Shown: in pieces, positions 51,835 to 61,106 of the stretch | Numbering within the stretch: position 1 is the first letter of the stretch | Layout of the letters: each line of letters starts with the position of its first letter | Source of the DNA: VRUE01 sp963805455 | GTDB taxonomy: Bacteria > Actinomycetota > Thermoleophilia > Solirubrobacterales > 70-9 | Length of the DNA stretch: 64,000 nt | Assembly (NCBI GenBank): GCA_963805455.1 | Contig: CAWDUJ010000013.1 | Span: 1-64,000, forward strand | Direction of reading: 5' to 3' | The notes under the pieces: model-generated | What the model was told of the DNA's origin: nothing | The model's input: the letters and a program-made list of their open reading frames with translations, nothing else | Databases searched by the model: none | Made by a program: the position numbers and the translations under genes

Positions 51835-52566
51835 TCAGCCTCCGGCCGAGGAGCGCCCGGTGCGGGTGCGCAGCTCGGGCTGGCCCTCGGGCCGGCTGCC
51901 GTTGCCGTCGAGCTCGCTCAGTCGCTTCTCGAGGTCGGCGATCCGCTCCGAGAGCCCCCGGATCGCCTCGGCGATCGGGTCCGGCAGGTGGATCCAGTCG
52001 GTGTCGGGCCCTTCGACCCGCCGGCCTTCGACGCGCACCGGGTGCCCGGGGTTGCCGACGACGGTCGAGCCGGGCGGGACGTCCTCGACGACGACGGTGT
52101 TGGCGCCTACCTTGGCGCCGTCGCCGACCGAGATCGGGCCCAATAGCTTCGCCCCGGAGCCGATCGTGACGTAGTCGCCGACCGTCGGATGGCGCTTGCC
52201 GGGCTGGAAGCCGGTGCCGCCGAGGGTGACGCCCTGGTAGAGGGTCACCCGATCGCCGATTTCTGCCGTCTCGCCGATCACGACGCCCGATCCATGGTCG
52301 ATGAAGAACTCGTCGCCGATCCTCGCCGCGGGGTGGATCTCGACCCCGGTGATCGCGCGGCTGAGGTAGGCGATCATCCTCGGCACGATCGGCACCCCGG
52401 CCTCGTGCAGGGCGTGGGCGATGCGATGGGCGAGCAGCGCCTGGACCCCGGCCCAGCCGCTGAGGATCTCGAAGGTCGAGACGCCCTTCGACGCCGGGTC
52501 GCGCTCGCGGGCGGCCCTGACATCGGCCCGGACCTCGCACAGCACCCTGTTCAGAGCCTTGATCAT
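51835..52566 (-). CDS. cysE: Serine O-acetyltransferase
   Basis: Acetylates serine for cysteine synthesis, 243 residues. Short helical N-terminus, then left-handed beta-helix hexapeptides (about 70-180): DEFFIDHGSGVVIGETAEIG, VTLYQGVTLGG, HPTVGDYVTIGSGAKLLG. An extra C-terminal helix (about 205-235) precedes a variable tail. The ATG overlaps the cysK stop (ATGA), so the two enzymes of the cysteine synthase complex are translated together. Usual C-terminal Ile needed for CysK docking is not the end here. Confidence 0.94.
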   Translation of the reverse strand: MIKALNRVLCEVRADVRAARERDPASKGVSTFEILSGWAGVQALLAHRIAHALHEAGVPIVPRMIAYLSRAITGVEIHPAARIGDEFFIDHGSGVVIGETAEIGDRVTLYQGVTLGGTGFQPGKRHPTVGDYVTIGSGAKLLGPISVGDGAKVGANTVVVEDVPPGSTVVGNPGHPVRVEGRRVEGPDTDWIHLPDPIAEAIRGLSERIADLEKRLSELDGNGSRPEGQPELRTRTGRSSAGG

Positions 52567-53507
52567 GGTGTGAAGAAGGGTAGGGACACGTAGCGCTCGC
52601 CCGAGTCGCAGACGATCGTGACGACCCGCTTGCCCGCAAGCCCAGGGCGGGCGGCAACCTCGAGCGCGGCCTTGATGTTCGCGCCGGCGGAGATCCCCGC
52701 CAGCACCCCCTCCTTGCGGGCGGCGAGGCGGGCGGTCTCGAGCGCGTCCTCGTCATCGACGGTGATGATCTCGTCGATCACCGAGCGGTCCAGCACCTCG
52801 GGGACGAAGCCCGGGCCGATCCCCTGGATTTTATGCGGGCCGGGGGCGCCGCCGGAGAGGACCGGCGAGGTCGCGGGCTCGACCGCGACGATCAGGGTCT
52901 CGGGGCTGCGTTCGCGCAGCATCCGCCCGACCCCGGTGATCGTGCCGCCGGTTCCGGCTCCGGTGACGAAGGCGCCGATCTCGCCGTCGGTGTCGCTCCA
53001 GATCTCCTCGGCGGTCGTCCGCCGGTGGATCTCGGGGTTGGCGGGGTTGGAGAACTGCTGTGGCATGAACCCCTTGCGCTGTTCGCAGATCTGTTCGGCG
53101 AGATCGACGGCCTCGTTCATCCCCCCCAGCGAGGGGGTCTCGCGGACCTCGGCGCCGTAGGCGCGAAGCAGCTTCGTCCTCTCTCGGCTCATCCCCTCCG
53201 GCATCGTCAGGATCAGCTCGTAGCCGCGCGCCGCGCAGACCATCGCCAGCGCGATCCCGGTGTTGCCACTGGTCGGCTCGACAATCACCGTCCTCCCGGG
53301 CCCGATCTCGCCCGCCTCCTCGGCGGCGTCGATCATCGCGACACCGATCCGGTCCTTGACCGAGCCGCCGGGATTGAGGTACTCGAGCTTGGCGCAGACC
53401 TCCGCGCCCAGCCCCTCGCCGAGCCGCCGCAGGGCGAGGAGCGGCGTGTTGCCGACCGTGGCCGATGCCTCTGCGCCGATTCGCATCGGGGAAGTATTGC
53501 CGGGCAT
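52563..53507 (-). CDS. cysK: Cysteine synthase A
   Basis: PLP enzyme converting O-acetylserine and sulfide to cysteine, 314 residues. EYLNPGGSVKDRIGVAM has the PLP lysine, EPTSGNTGIALAMVCAARGY the substrate loop, and VTGAGTGGTITGVGRMLRE the phosphate loop. ATG at 53507 is chosen; 53486 is an alternative seven codons in. It is divergent from the sugar dehydrogenase gene, with 18 bp between starts, and first in the cysK-cysE-pcrA-folD unit. Confidence 0.94.
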   Translation of the reverse strand: MPGNTSPMRIGAEASATVGNTPLLALRRLGEGLGAEVCAKLEYLNPGGSVKDRIGVAMIDAAEEAGEIGPGRTVIVEPTSGNTGIALAMVCAARGYELILTMPEGMSRERTKLLRAYGAEVRETPSLGGMNEAVDLAEQICEQRKGFMPQQFSNPANPEIHRRTTAEEIWSDTDGEIGAFVTGAGTGGTITGVGRMLRERSPETLIVAVEPATSPVLSGGAPGPHKIQGIGPGFVPEVLDRSVIDEIITVDDEDALETARLAARKEGVLAGISAGANIKAALEVAARPGLAGKRVVTIVCDSGERYVSLPFFTP

Positions 53508-53510
53508 CGC

Positions 53511-53516
53511 TACCTT
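53511..53516 (+). promoter_or_regulatory. Leaderless-type -10 box of the sugar dehydrogenase gene
   Basis: TACCTT ends 9 nt before the ATG at 53526. It lies in the 18-bp divergent gap with cysK. Confidence 0.35.
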
Positions 53517-53525
53517 TTGAGGGCG

Positions 53526-55148
53526 ATGAGATGCAGGGGCGCAATCCTCGCTGCATTCGCGGCACTTGTCGTGCTGCCGGCGACCGCCTCCGCTGCGTCC
53601 CTGGTGCCGCTGGCCTCCCCCGGCTCGTTCGCGAGCGAACCGGTCTTCGCGACCTCGCCTCCCGGCGACCCGCGGGTGTTCGTGGTCGAACGCGGGGGCG
53701 GCGTCCGGATCGTCGAAAACGGCGCCCTCCTCCCGACGCCCTTCCTGACCGTCGAAAACGTCGACACCGACGTCGAGCGCGGCCTGCTCTCGATCGCGTT
53801 CCCGCCCGACTACACGACCAGCGGGCTCTTCTACGTATTCACCGTCGCGGCGGGCCCCGACGAACTCGAACCCTCCGCCCAGGCCGGGCAGATCAGGATC
53901 GTCGAGTACCACCGCTCCGCCGATCCCAACGTCGCCGAACCCGACTCGGCGCGACTGGTGTTCAGCGCCGAACACAGCGCCGGGAACCACAACGGCGGCC
54001 AGATCATGTTCGGGCCGGAAGGCCTCCTCTACGTCACCCTCGGCGACAACGCCAACAGCTCGAATGCCCAGGATGTCGGCAACTTCTTCGGCAAGATCCT
54101 GCGAATGGACCCCGGAGACCCTCCCGGGGAAGCGACCTACAGCGTCCCGGAATCGAACCCCGTCTTCCCGGAAGACCTGAGGACGGCGATCTACTCGATC
54201 GGGCTGCGCAACCCGTATCGGGCCTCGTTCGGCCCGAGCGGCGAACTGATCGTCGCCGACGTCGGCAATGGGACCTGGGAGGAGATAGATGTCGGCGGCC
54301 CGACCGGGACGCCGGCGGCGACGACGCTGGCCGGCGCCAACCTCGGCTGGCCCGATTGCGAGGGCTTCTGCCCGTCACCACCGCCTCAGTCGGGCTTGAC
54401 CGAACCCGTCTTCGAGTATCCGCACTCCGGCCCCTCCAATGAGACCAGTGGCTGTGCGGTGCTCGGCGGCTACGTCGTCCGCGACCCAAGCCTGGCGGGC
54501 CTGACCGGCCGCTACCTCTACGGCGACCTCTGCCGCTCTGACCTGAGGACCCTGAACCTCGGCGTGCCGGGAGCCGACCCCCAACCGGCTGGGATCTCGA
54601 TTCCCTCGGGCGATCTGCGTGGCTTCGGCGAAGACTCCCGCGGCTGCGTCTACGTGGAGACGACCGAGAACGTCTACCGGGTGGCGCCCTCCGCAGACGC
54701 CGGTGCCGCCTGTTCGCCGAGGCTTGATTGCCTCTGTCCGCCGCCACCTCCCCATGATGGAACGGGCGCCGACCGGCTCGGTGTTGGACTGGCGCGAAGG
54801 AAGCATCAGCGACTGCGTCGCTATCTCACCTTCACGATCACCTGCAGCGAGGTCTGCGCACTCTCCGCGACCGGGTCACTTCGGATCCACTCGAGGCCAA
54901 GGTCCTCACAGGTCTGCCCGGCACACGACAGCCGCCCCGGCTGCCCCGGTGACTTCCAGCGTGCGAGTCTGCCCACGGGCTACGCCGGTACCCCGGTCGA
55001 GCTCCATCTGAAGCTGAAAAGAGGGCCCTTCAGGAGGGCCAAGGCGGCGCGGCGCGATGGCGACCGGGTCAAGGCAGTGCTGCGCGTCACCGGTCGCGAT
55101 CAGGCCGGCGCCACGACGGTCAGGAGATTCGGCATCCTTCTGCGCTGA
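53526..55148 (+). CDS. Exported PQQ-type sugar dehydrogenase (GDH-B fold)
   Basis: Secreted six-bladed propeller of 540 residues of the glucose/sorbosone dehydrogenase family. A signal peptide (about 1-24, ending ASA) precedes FVVERGGGVRIVENG, LLSIAFPPDY, FSAEHSAGNHNGGQIMFGPEGLLYVTLGD (catalytic His region), YSIGLRNPYRASFGP and VGNGTWEEIDV. The cofactor PQQ is predicted from the fold; no pqq genes are in the window. The C-terminal 110 residues form a separate Cys-containing domain. Glu is mostly GAA. Confidence 0.85.
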   Translation: MRCRGAILAAFAALVVLPATASAASLVPLASPGSFASEPVFATSPPGDPRVFVVERGGGVRIVENGALLPTPFLTVENVDTDVERGLLSIAFPPDYTTSGLFYVFTVAAGPDELEPSAQAGQIRIVEYHRSADPNVAEPDSARLVFSAEHSAGNHNGGQIMFGPEGLLYVTLGDNANSSNAQDVGNFFGKILRMDPGDPPGEATYSVPESNPVFPEDLRTAIYSIGLRNPYRASFGPSGELIVADVGNGTWEEIDVGGPTGTPAATTLAGANLGWPDCEGFCPSPPPQSGLTEPVFEYPHSGPSNETSGCAVLGGYVVRDPSLAGLTGRYLYGDLCRSDLRTLNLGVPGADPQPAGISIPSGDLRGFGEDSRGCVYVETTENVYRVAPSADAGAACSPRLDCLCPPPPPHDGTGADRLGVGLARRKHQRLRRYLTFTITCSEVCALSATGSLRIHSRPRSSQVCPAHDSRPGCPGDFQRASLPTGYAGTPVELHLKLKRGPFRRAKAARRDGDRVKAVLRVTGRDQAGATTVRRFGILLR

Positions 55149-55162
55149 GCGCGGATTGACCC

Positions 55163-55378
55163 CTAGGGCCAGCGTGAGCAGTCGTTGATCGCGGCTTCGC
55201 GCTGCGCGGTCACGGCCGAGTTCGCCTTCAGGGCGACCGGGCTCTTGAGGCCGACTTCCTCGAGGCAGTTGCGGTAGTGCATCTCGCCGCCGATCCAGAA
55301 GAGGAGGAGGACGACGATCAGTGCGGCCACCCCGATCGCGATCGCGGCCGATCGCTTGATCGTCGCTGTGACGTCCAT
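55163..55378 (-). CDS. Small single-helix membrane protein
   Basis: Protein of 71 residues from the ATG at 55378, with one hydrophobic helix (about 12-31) and an outside segment with two cysteines (NCLEEV and NDCSRW). A longer in-frame start at 55423 would add 15 basic residues. It converges with the sugar dehydrogenase gene. Function unknown. Confidence 0.55.
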   Translation of the reverse strand: MDVTATIKRSAAIAIGVAALIVVLLLFWIGGEMHYRNCLEEVGLKSPVALKANSAVTAQREAAINDCSRWP

Positions 55379-55468
55379 TTTCACGCCCGTCGCCACCCCT
55401 TTCGGTTTCCTCCGGAACCTCATTCAACCCGGCCTAGGCTATCCGCATGGGATCCGAGTCGCCGGGCC

Positions 55469-56101
55469 TCAGGATTCAGCTCTGAAGGTGACCCCATCGA
55501 GCCCGATGCTCGCGCCGGTTCCTGGTGCCACCAGGCTTCCTTCATTGGCGATGCCAGAGCCGAAGATCACGAGCGGAGTTGATCTACTGGCACATTCGGA
55601 TCCGCAGAATGCCAATGGGAGGATGATCTTCCCGCTCGCCGGCCGGTAACCGGGGGGCAGATGAAAGATGACCGACCCCGGGGTGCCGGCCCCGACCAGC
55701 CCCCTGAGGTGGACGACGCCGCCGAGGTCCTTGTAGTAGCCGGCCGGCACGAACGGGACTTCCGGGGGCGCGTTTTTCCAACCGTTCTCGAGCACTGCGT
55801 CCTGCCAGTTTTCCGGCGGGCCGAGCGTGTTCGCCGTCTGCGCCGTCGGCACGGTCCCCAACGCCGCGAGATTGACCTGGGTGCCGGTCAGCGTGCCGTT
55901 CTTGAATTTGTTCCCGGTGATCGTCTGTTTCTTGATCTTCGCCCCGGTGACGGCGTTCTTCTTCAGCTGCTTGGCGCCGACCGCGTTCTTCGGCAGCTGG
56001 GTGGCGCCATACGAGATCCCACCGAGGGCGATGAAGACAGCCAGCGTCGACAGCACGTTTGCGTAGGTCAGTCTCTCGCGGAGCGTCCTTCGTCCGGTCA
56101 T
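55469..56101 (-). CDS. Paralogous surface protein, cluster member 1
   Basis: Protein of 210 residues with an N-terminal membrane anchor (about 10-32: YANVLSTLAVFIALGGISYGA). A repeat segment (about 35-80) has units of the type QLKKNAVTGAKIKKQT and GTLTGTQVNLAALGTVP. A C-terminal domain (about 85-210) contains AGYYKDLGGVVHLRGLV, FHLPPGYRPASGK and the end GLDGVTFRAES. Its ATG overlaps the stop of the next member (ATGA). The C-terminal domain resembles trimeric tail-fibre-like lobes; this is inference. Function unknown. Confidence 0.75.
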   Translation of the reverse strand: MTGRRTLRERLTYANVLSTLAVFIALGGISYGATQLPKNAVGAKQLKKNAVTGAKIKKQTITGNKFKNGTLTGTQVNLAALGTVPTAQTANTLGPPENWQDAVLENGWKNAPPEVPFVPAGYYKDLGGVVHLRGLVGAGTPGSVIFHLPPGYRPASGKIILPLAFCGSECASRSTPLVIFGSGIANEGSLVAPGTGASIGLDGVTFRAES

Positions 56102-56736
56102 GATTCGGCCCTGAAGGTGATTCCGTCGAGCCCGACGGAGGTTGCGGCCGGGGCGATCGCCTGCACGGCCCCTTCCAGACCCGGCCCCGAACCGGCGATG
56201 AACAGCGGCGTCGCCAGTGGAGATGGAGAGCAGCTCCCGCAGAAGGCCAGCACGGCGATCGCCTTCCCGCTGGTCGGCCGATAGCCGGCCGGCAGGTGGA
56301 AGAGGAAATTGCCGGGCGTCCCGTCTTCGAGCAGGCCCCTGAGGTGGACGATGCCGTTCTGATCCTTGTAGTAGCCGGCCGGATCGATAGGCACCCCCGC
56401 GGGCGGGTTGTGCCAGCCATTCTCGGGCACCACGGCGTGCCAGTTCTCGGCCGGCGCCAAGGTATTCGCGAGCTGCGCCGTCGGCACGGTCCCCAACGCC
56501 GCGAGATTGATCTGGGTGCCGGTCAGGGTGCCCTTCTTCACTTTCGCTGCGGTGATCGTCTGTTTCTTGATCTTCGCCCCGGTGACCGCGTTCTTCTTCA
56601 GCTGCTTGGCGCCGACCGAGTTCTTCGGCAGCTGCGTGGCGGCGTAGGAGACCCCCCCGATCGCGAGGAACAGCGCCAGCGCGGTCATCACGTTCGCGTA
56701 GGTCAATCTCTCGCGAAACGTCTTTCGGCCGCTCAT
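56098..56736 (-). CDS. Paralogous surface protein, cluster member 2
   Basis: Protein of 212 residues, same architecture as member 1: anchor YANVMTALALFLAIGGVSYAA, repeats QLPKNSVGAKQLKKNAVTG and KVKKGTLTGTQINLAALG, then AGYYKDQNGIVHLRGLL, FHLPAGYRPTSGK and the end GLDGITFRAES. It overlaps members 1 and 3 by ATGA at both ends, so 3-2-1 form one translationally coupled operon from tandem duplication. Confidence 0.75.
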   Translation of the reverse strand: MSGRKTFRERLTYANVMTALALFLAIGGVSYAATQLPKNSVGAKQLKKNAVTGAKIKKQTITAAKVKKGTLTGTQINLAALGTVPTAQLANTLAPAENWHAVVPENGWHNPPAGVPIDPAGYYKDQNGIVHLRGLLEDGTPGNFLFHLPAGYRPTSGKAIAVLAFCGSCSPSPLATPLFIAGSGPGLEGAVQAIAPAATSVGLDGITFRAES

Positions 56737-57371
56737 GATTCCGCCTTGAAGCTGATTCCATCCAACCCGAGCGTGGTCCCGACAATCGGCAGCAATGCTC
56801 CATCCTGGGCGCCGCCGGAAACGTTGGACCCGGCGATCAACACCGGGGCCGAGGGGCCGGTGGGGCACCCGCCGCAGAGGGCAAGTGGGGTGATCACCTT
56901 TCCGTTCGTCGGGCGGTAACCCGGAGGAAGGTGGAATATCGCTTTGCCTAGGGTCCCGCCGGAAACGACTCCCCTGAGGTGAACGACGCCGGCGAGGTCC
57001 TTGTAATAGCCGGCCGACACAAACGGAGCTTCCGGCGGCGCGTTGTTCCAGCCGTTCTCGAGTACGGCGTCATGCCAGTTCTCGGACGGGCCGAGGCTGT
57101 TCGCCGTCTGTGCGGTCGGCACGGTCCCGAGCGTCGTCAGGTTGATCTGGGTCCCGGTCAGGGTGCCTTTCTTGATTTTGCCAGCGGTGATCGTCTGCTT
57201 CTTGATCTTCGCGCCGGTCACCGCGTTCTTCTTCAGCTGCTTGGTGCCGACCGAGTTCTTCGGCAGTTGCGTGGCGGCGTAGGAGGCCCCGCCGAGGGCG
57301 AAGAACACCGCCACCGTCGCCATCACGTTGGCGAATGTGAGCCTCTCTCGCAGCCTCTTGCCCTCGGTCAT
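56733..57371 (-). CDS. Paralogous surface protein, cluster member 3
   Basis: Protein of 212 residues, first gene of the three-gene tandem. Anchor FANVMATVAVFFALGGASYAA, repeats KQLKKNAVTGAKIKKQT and GKIKKGTLTGTQINLTTLG, then AGYYKDLAGVVHLRGVV, FHLPPGYRPTNGK and GLDGISFKAES. The ATG at 57371 is chosen by alignment with members 1 and 2. Upstream 80 nt hold no clear promoter. Confidence 0.75.
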   Translation of the reverse strand: MTEGKRLRERLTFANVMATVAVFFALGGASYAATQLPKNSVGTKQLKKNAVTGAKIKKQTITAGKIKKGTLTGTQINLTTLGTVPTAQTANSLGPSENWHDAVLENGWNNAPPEAPFVSAGYYKDLAGVVHLRGVVSGGTLGKAIFHLPPGYRPTNGKVITPLALCGGCPTGPSAPVLIAGSNVSGGAQDGALLPIVGTTLGLDGISFKAES

Positions 57372-57450
57372 GCGGCCCCAAACGGTTGGTGGATCGGACG
57401 AGGTTGGACATTGGAAGCTAGACGCCGCAGGCCGCCACGTCAATCCCACA

Positions 57451-57540
57451 TCAGCCTTCGGCGGGAAGGCTGACCGATTCGAGCCCGACAACGGTCGCTC
57501 CGGCGCCCGGTTGAACGGGCCATCCTCGTTGTCCGAGACA
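57451..57540 (-). pseudogene. Remnant C-terminal end of another surface-protein paralogue
   Basis: On the minus strand the frame ends PVQPGAGATVVGLESVSLPAEG, similar to GAVQAIAPAATSVGLDG...FRAES of member 2. Sequence before it does not match the family, so only about 25-30 codons survive. It supports an ancestral fourth tandem copy. Confidence 0.35.
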
Positions 57541-57655
57541 CCTGCGCCGAGGCACCGCCGTCGCCGATTCGGTGCAACCGAGGAGCTGGAGCTGTCGATC
57601 AACGAGCTGCCCCGGGGCTTGGGCGATCACGACCACCTGTGATATAGGGAACCCG

Positions 57656-58633
57656 ATGGTTTTGCGTACGTCGTCGCGTCCAGCGCCGATTCTTGCCTTG
57701 GCTCTCCTTGCGGTCGCCCTGACGGCGAGCGGGTGGGTAGCTCCGAAGGCGAGCCAAGCCTCCGTAACCCTTGGCAGCGCACTCGCTGTCGAGCCGACCA
57801 CCGTCGACGCCTGCACAAACCTGAACACCGGGCGCGGCTGCTTTGCCGTAAACGATTCCATTCCTGGACGCCTGCTGGCGGCACCCTCCAGCGGGGTGAT
57901 CGTCCGCTGGCGAACCCGCGTGGCAACCGCAACAGATGCCCAATCGATCCGCATTCGAATTTTGCAGCGCCTCGGGCCCAAAAACTTCAAGATCGTCTCC
58001 TCCGGCTTGCTCGAACCCATTCCCGCCGGCGCTGGGACCTACACATTCCCGGCAGCAGTTCCGATTGCCAGTGGCGAGGAGGTCGGCCTCGAAGCCGAAT
58101 CGGGAAAGCACATCGAGTACCAGGCACCCTCTCCGGAAGCGCACAGCTTCGTGTTCAATCTCGAACCGAATGTTGACAACTCGGAAACTCCGCCCCCGGT
58201 ATTCGACAATCCGGGACTGGAGGCCACCTTCAACGTCGACGTCGAGCCCGATTGCGACAATGACGGGCTTGGCGATGAGACACAGGACCCAGATACCTCA
58301 ACCTGCGCCCAGCCTGCGCAACCCTCCAAACCTTCGAATGCGTTCATTCTCGGAAAGCCGAAGCTGAACACGAAGAAGGGGATCGCCAGAGAGCGTGTCA
58401 CCGTCCCCGGCCCGGGCAATCTCACCCTCACGGGGAAGCAAGTAGTCACCGCATCCGCTGCGGTCAGCGCGGCGGGTACCGTGAACCTGATGGTGAAGTC
58501 GAAGGGCAAGAAGAAGCGGAAGCTGTTGAAGAGGGGAAGGGTGAAGGTGAAGATTGTCGTCACGTACACCCCGACTGGCGGCACTCCGAGCAGCGTGGAC
58601 AGGAAACTGAACCTCAAGAAGCGCCTGCATTAG
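57656..58633 (+). CDS. Secreted protein with Ca-binding-type DxDxDG segment
   Basis: Protein of 325 residues with a signal peptide (about 1-36, ending SQA). A beta-sandwich-like domain (about 40-190) is followed by DCDNDGLGDETQDPD, a thrombospondin type 3-like calcium loop. A C-terminal domain (about 230-325) ends in a very basic stretch (KSKGKKKRKLLKRGRVKVK). Such tails are common in exported proteins of this group. No enzyme motif. Function unknown. Confidence 0.7.
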   Translation: MVLRTSSRPAPILALALLAVALTASGWVAPKASQASVTLGSALAVEPTTVDACTNLNTGRGCFAVNDSIPGRLLAAPSSGVIVRWRTRVATATDAQSIRIRILQRLGPKNFKIVSSGLLEPIPAGAGTYTFPAAVPIASGEEVGLEAESGKHIEYQAPSPEAHSFVFNLEPNVDNSETPPPVFDNPGLEATFNVDVEPDCDNDGLGDETQDPDTSTCAQPAQPSKPSNAFILGKPKLNTKKGIARERVTVPGPGNLTLTGKQVVTASAAVSAAGTVNLMVKSKGKKKRKLLKRGRVKVKIVVTYTPTGGTPSSVDRKLNLKKRLH

Positions 58634-58870
58634 AGGCAGCCTCCCCGTTTGCCTGTTTGATTTGTTTCGCGGCGAGTAGGGCAATGTGGGCACGGCTTCC
58701 GAGCGCCGAGGACAGCGATCAGGACGGGGAACCTTCAGGACTGCCGGGAGCATGGGGACGACTTGAAGGGGTCGCTGAACCTCGAGAGGCAACATCCCCC
58801 AGGGGGCACCGAAGCAGGGTGAGATAGTCGATCGGTCCCGTACCTCCGCTCCCACCGAAATGGAGAACCC

Positions 58871-59489
58871 ATGAAGGCCCTGCGATCCAGGATCGCGTTT
58901 GCGAACGTGATCTCCTGCTTGGCTCTGTTCGTCGCCCTCGGGGGCCTTGCGGTAGCCGCCGGCCTGCCCAGGAACAGCGTCGGACCCAAGCAACTGAGAA
59001 AGAACTCGGTGACAACCTCGAAACTCAAGAAGGAAGCCGTCACCGCGGCCAAGGTCAAGAAGGGGACGCTGACCGGCACCCAGATCGATGCTTCGACGCT
59101 CGGAACAGTTCCGACCTCGGTCAGCGCTCAAAATCTCGGCGGGTTGAGCGCCGATCAGATTGCGCAAAGCTCGAAGCTTCGATGCCCCGCCGGAACTGAG
59201 CCCGCCGCCGGCGTCTGCTTCGAGACCTCGGGGAGGCCAGGAGCCAGTTTTCACGAACGCCCTCGAAATCTGCGGGAATGCAAACCGCAGCCTGCCCAGC
59301 ATGGGCGAGCTGGCCGCCTACCTGCTCAGCGTGGACCCGTCAGCGGAAAGCTGGGCTGGGTCGCAGTACGCGTCCGGGCTCCAGTTCTACGCAGCGTTTG
59401 CGTACGCAGAAAGCGGACTGTTGGGCCTCGGAGTCTCGGAAATCTCTAACTCCCATCCGTTTCGATGCGTCCCCCAAGCGACGAACTGA
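58871..59489 (+). pseudogene. Surface-protein paralogue interrupted by a frameshift
   Basis: The N-terminus (MKALRSRIAFANVISCLALFV, then KQLRKNSVTTSKLKK and TLTGTQIDASTLGTVP) is the cluster family. After CFETSGRPGASF the frame fails, but removing one base at the TTTT run (59248-59252) restores TNALEICGNANRSLPSMGEL through to the stop at 59489. The second domain differs from the other members. It may be a true frameshift or a homopolymer sequence error. Confidence 0.65.
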
Positions 59490-59638
59490 ACGGCTAGCGG
59501 TCGTTGTCGGGCGGACTTCCATCGGCCGCAGAACCCCTGTGTTCGATCCGGGAGAAAATCTCGAGTAGGAGTCCCAGACGCCTCCGTCCCAAATGGAACC
59601 TGCATTTTCCATTTTGGAGAAAGCGCGAGGGGCTGGGC

Positions 59639-60241
59639 TCAGGATTCGGCGCGGAAGGTGATGCCGCTCAATGTGTCGATTTCCGGAGAGTTGGAGGATG
59701 TCCATACGTCTCCTTCAGAGATCGTAGCCCCGACACTCGCATTCACCCCCGAGCCGGCGATGCGCACCCCGGATGAAAGGGTCGGTTCCCAGGTGTTTTG
59801 CGCGGGCCGGTATCCGGGAGGCAGCGTGAAAATGGCTCCCTCGACGCCGATTGCGATCCTGCCTACAAGGTGAACGATCCCCTCATAGTCCTTGTAGAAG
59901 CCAGCAGGGGTGTTGGGGACGCCTGGGGCTCCGCTTGGGGCATTGGTGTCCCCGTGTTGGAACGCCGGCTCCCCGGGCGCCGATGATATGGGTCGGTTCC
60001 GCTGGGGTGATCGAGTTGGCCAGGTTCGCAACCGGAACGGTGCCAAGAGTCGAAGCGTTGACCTGAGTCCCGGTGATCATCCCGGGCTTGATCTTCGCCC
60101 CCGTCACCGCGTTGTTCTTGATTTTCGCTGTCCCGACGCTGTTCTTCCTGAGGTGGGACGCAGCAAAAGCTGCACTCCGCCGAGCAGAAGGAACAGGCAC
60201 AACGTCGAGATCACGTTCGCGTAAGTCAGCTTCGGGCGCAT
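59639..60241 (-). pseudogene. Surface-protein paralogue with two frameshifts
   Basis: From an ATG at 60241 the anchor reads MRPKLTYANVISTLCLFLLL. Near 60170 the family frame shifts to AFAASHLRKNSVGTAKIKN with TGTQVNASTLGTVP. Near 59970-59985 it shifts again to GFYKDYEGIVHLVG, FTLPPGYRPAQ and the end LSGITFRAES. All family blocks are present in order, spread over three frames. Confidence 0.65.
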
Positions 60242-60425
60242 CTGGACCCCCCCGTTGGGTTTGCGGCTTCCTGCCTTGCCCGGCGGAGTGCCGAGGCTCT
60301 GCGGATGACCGTAGTTCTCTGCAGCAGCAGGATCAATCCGGGGGGCGTTGGGTCTGAAGATTCAGAGGAACGGGTTGAAGGGGGGCCGGCCTCGACCCCC
60401 CCTCCTCCGATTTCGGTTCGTCAGC

Positions 60426-61106
60426 TCAGGAATCGGCGCGGAAGTTGATCCCGTTGAGGCTGAAGGATTCCGCGAGGGCCGGAGCCTGAACTGCCCCGTC
60501 GATGATCGGCGCAGGGAATCCCGACCCGACGATCGACGCGGACGCCACCGTGGAGGTGCAGGGGCCGCCGGTGCAGGACGCGGGGAGGAGCATGATCTTT
60601 CCAGTGGGCGGACGGTAGCCGGGGGGTAGCTGGAAGACCGGTACTTTGGTTCCTCCCACCACAAAGCCCTTGAGGTGGACGATTCCATCATGGTCCTTGA
60701 AGAAGGCAGCGGTTTCGGCAGGGCCCGGCAGGTTATGCCAGGAGCTGAGAAAGCCGGGGTTGCCCCCCGTCCCAACCTCGTGCCAGCCCTCGTTCGGAGC
60801 CAGGGAGTTTGCGGTCTGGGCGTTGGGAACGATGCCGAGCGTGGAAGCGTTGATCTGCGTCCCGGTCAGTGTCCCGCTCTTAACCTTGGCCGCAGTCACG
60901 GCCTGGTTCTTGAGCTTCGCCGTGGTCACCGCCTGGTTCTTGAGTTTCACCGTCCTCACTGCATTCTTCTTTAGCTGCTTGGGGCCGACCGTGTTGTTGC
61001 GGAGGTGGCCGGCGGCGAACGCCATTCCGCCACTCAACAGCAGGAAGAAGCAGAGTGTGGACATCACATTGGAGTAGCTGAAGCTGCCCCGGATGCGCTT
61101 TCGCAT
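60426..61106 (-). CDS. Paralogous surface protein, intact outlying member
   Basis: Protein of 226 residues. Anchor YSNVMSTLCFFLLLSGGMAFAA, then an expanded repeat block with successive units KLKNQAVTTAKLKNQAVTAA and KVKSGTLTGTQINASTLG. The C-terminal domain has AAFFKDHDGIVHLKGFV, FQLPPGYRPPTGK and the end LNGINFRADS. A good Shine-Dalgarno (AAAGGGGG) precedes the ATG. It has one more repeat unit than members 1-3, showing repeat-number variation within the family. Confidence 0.75.
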   Translation of the reverse strand: MRKRIRGSFSYSNVMSTLCFFLLLSGGMAFAAGHLRNNTVGPKQLKKNAVRTVKLKNQAVTTAKLKNQAVTAAKVKSGTLTGTQINASTLGIVPNAQTANSLAPNEGWHEVGTGGNPGFLSSWHNLPGPAETAAFFKDHDGIVHLKGFVVGGTKVPVFQLPPGYRPPTGKIMLLPASCTGGPCTSTVASASIVGSGFPAPIIDGAVQAPALAESFSLNGINFRADS

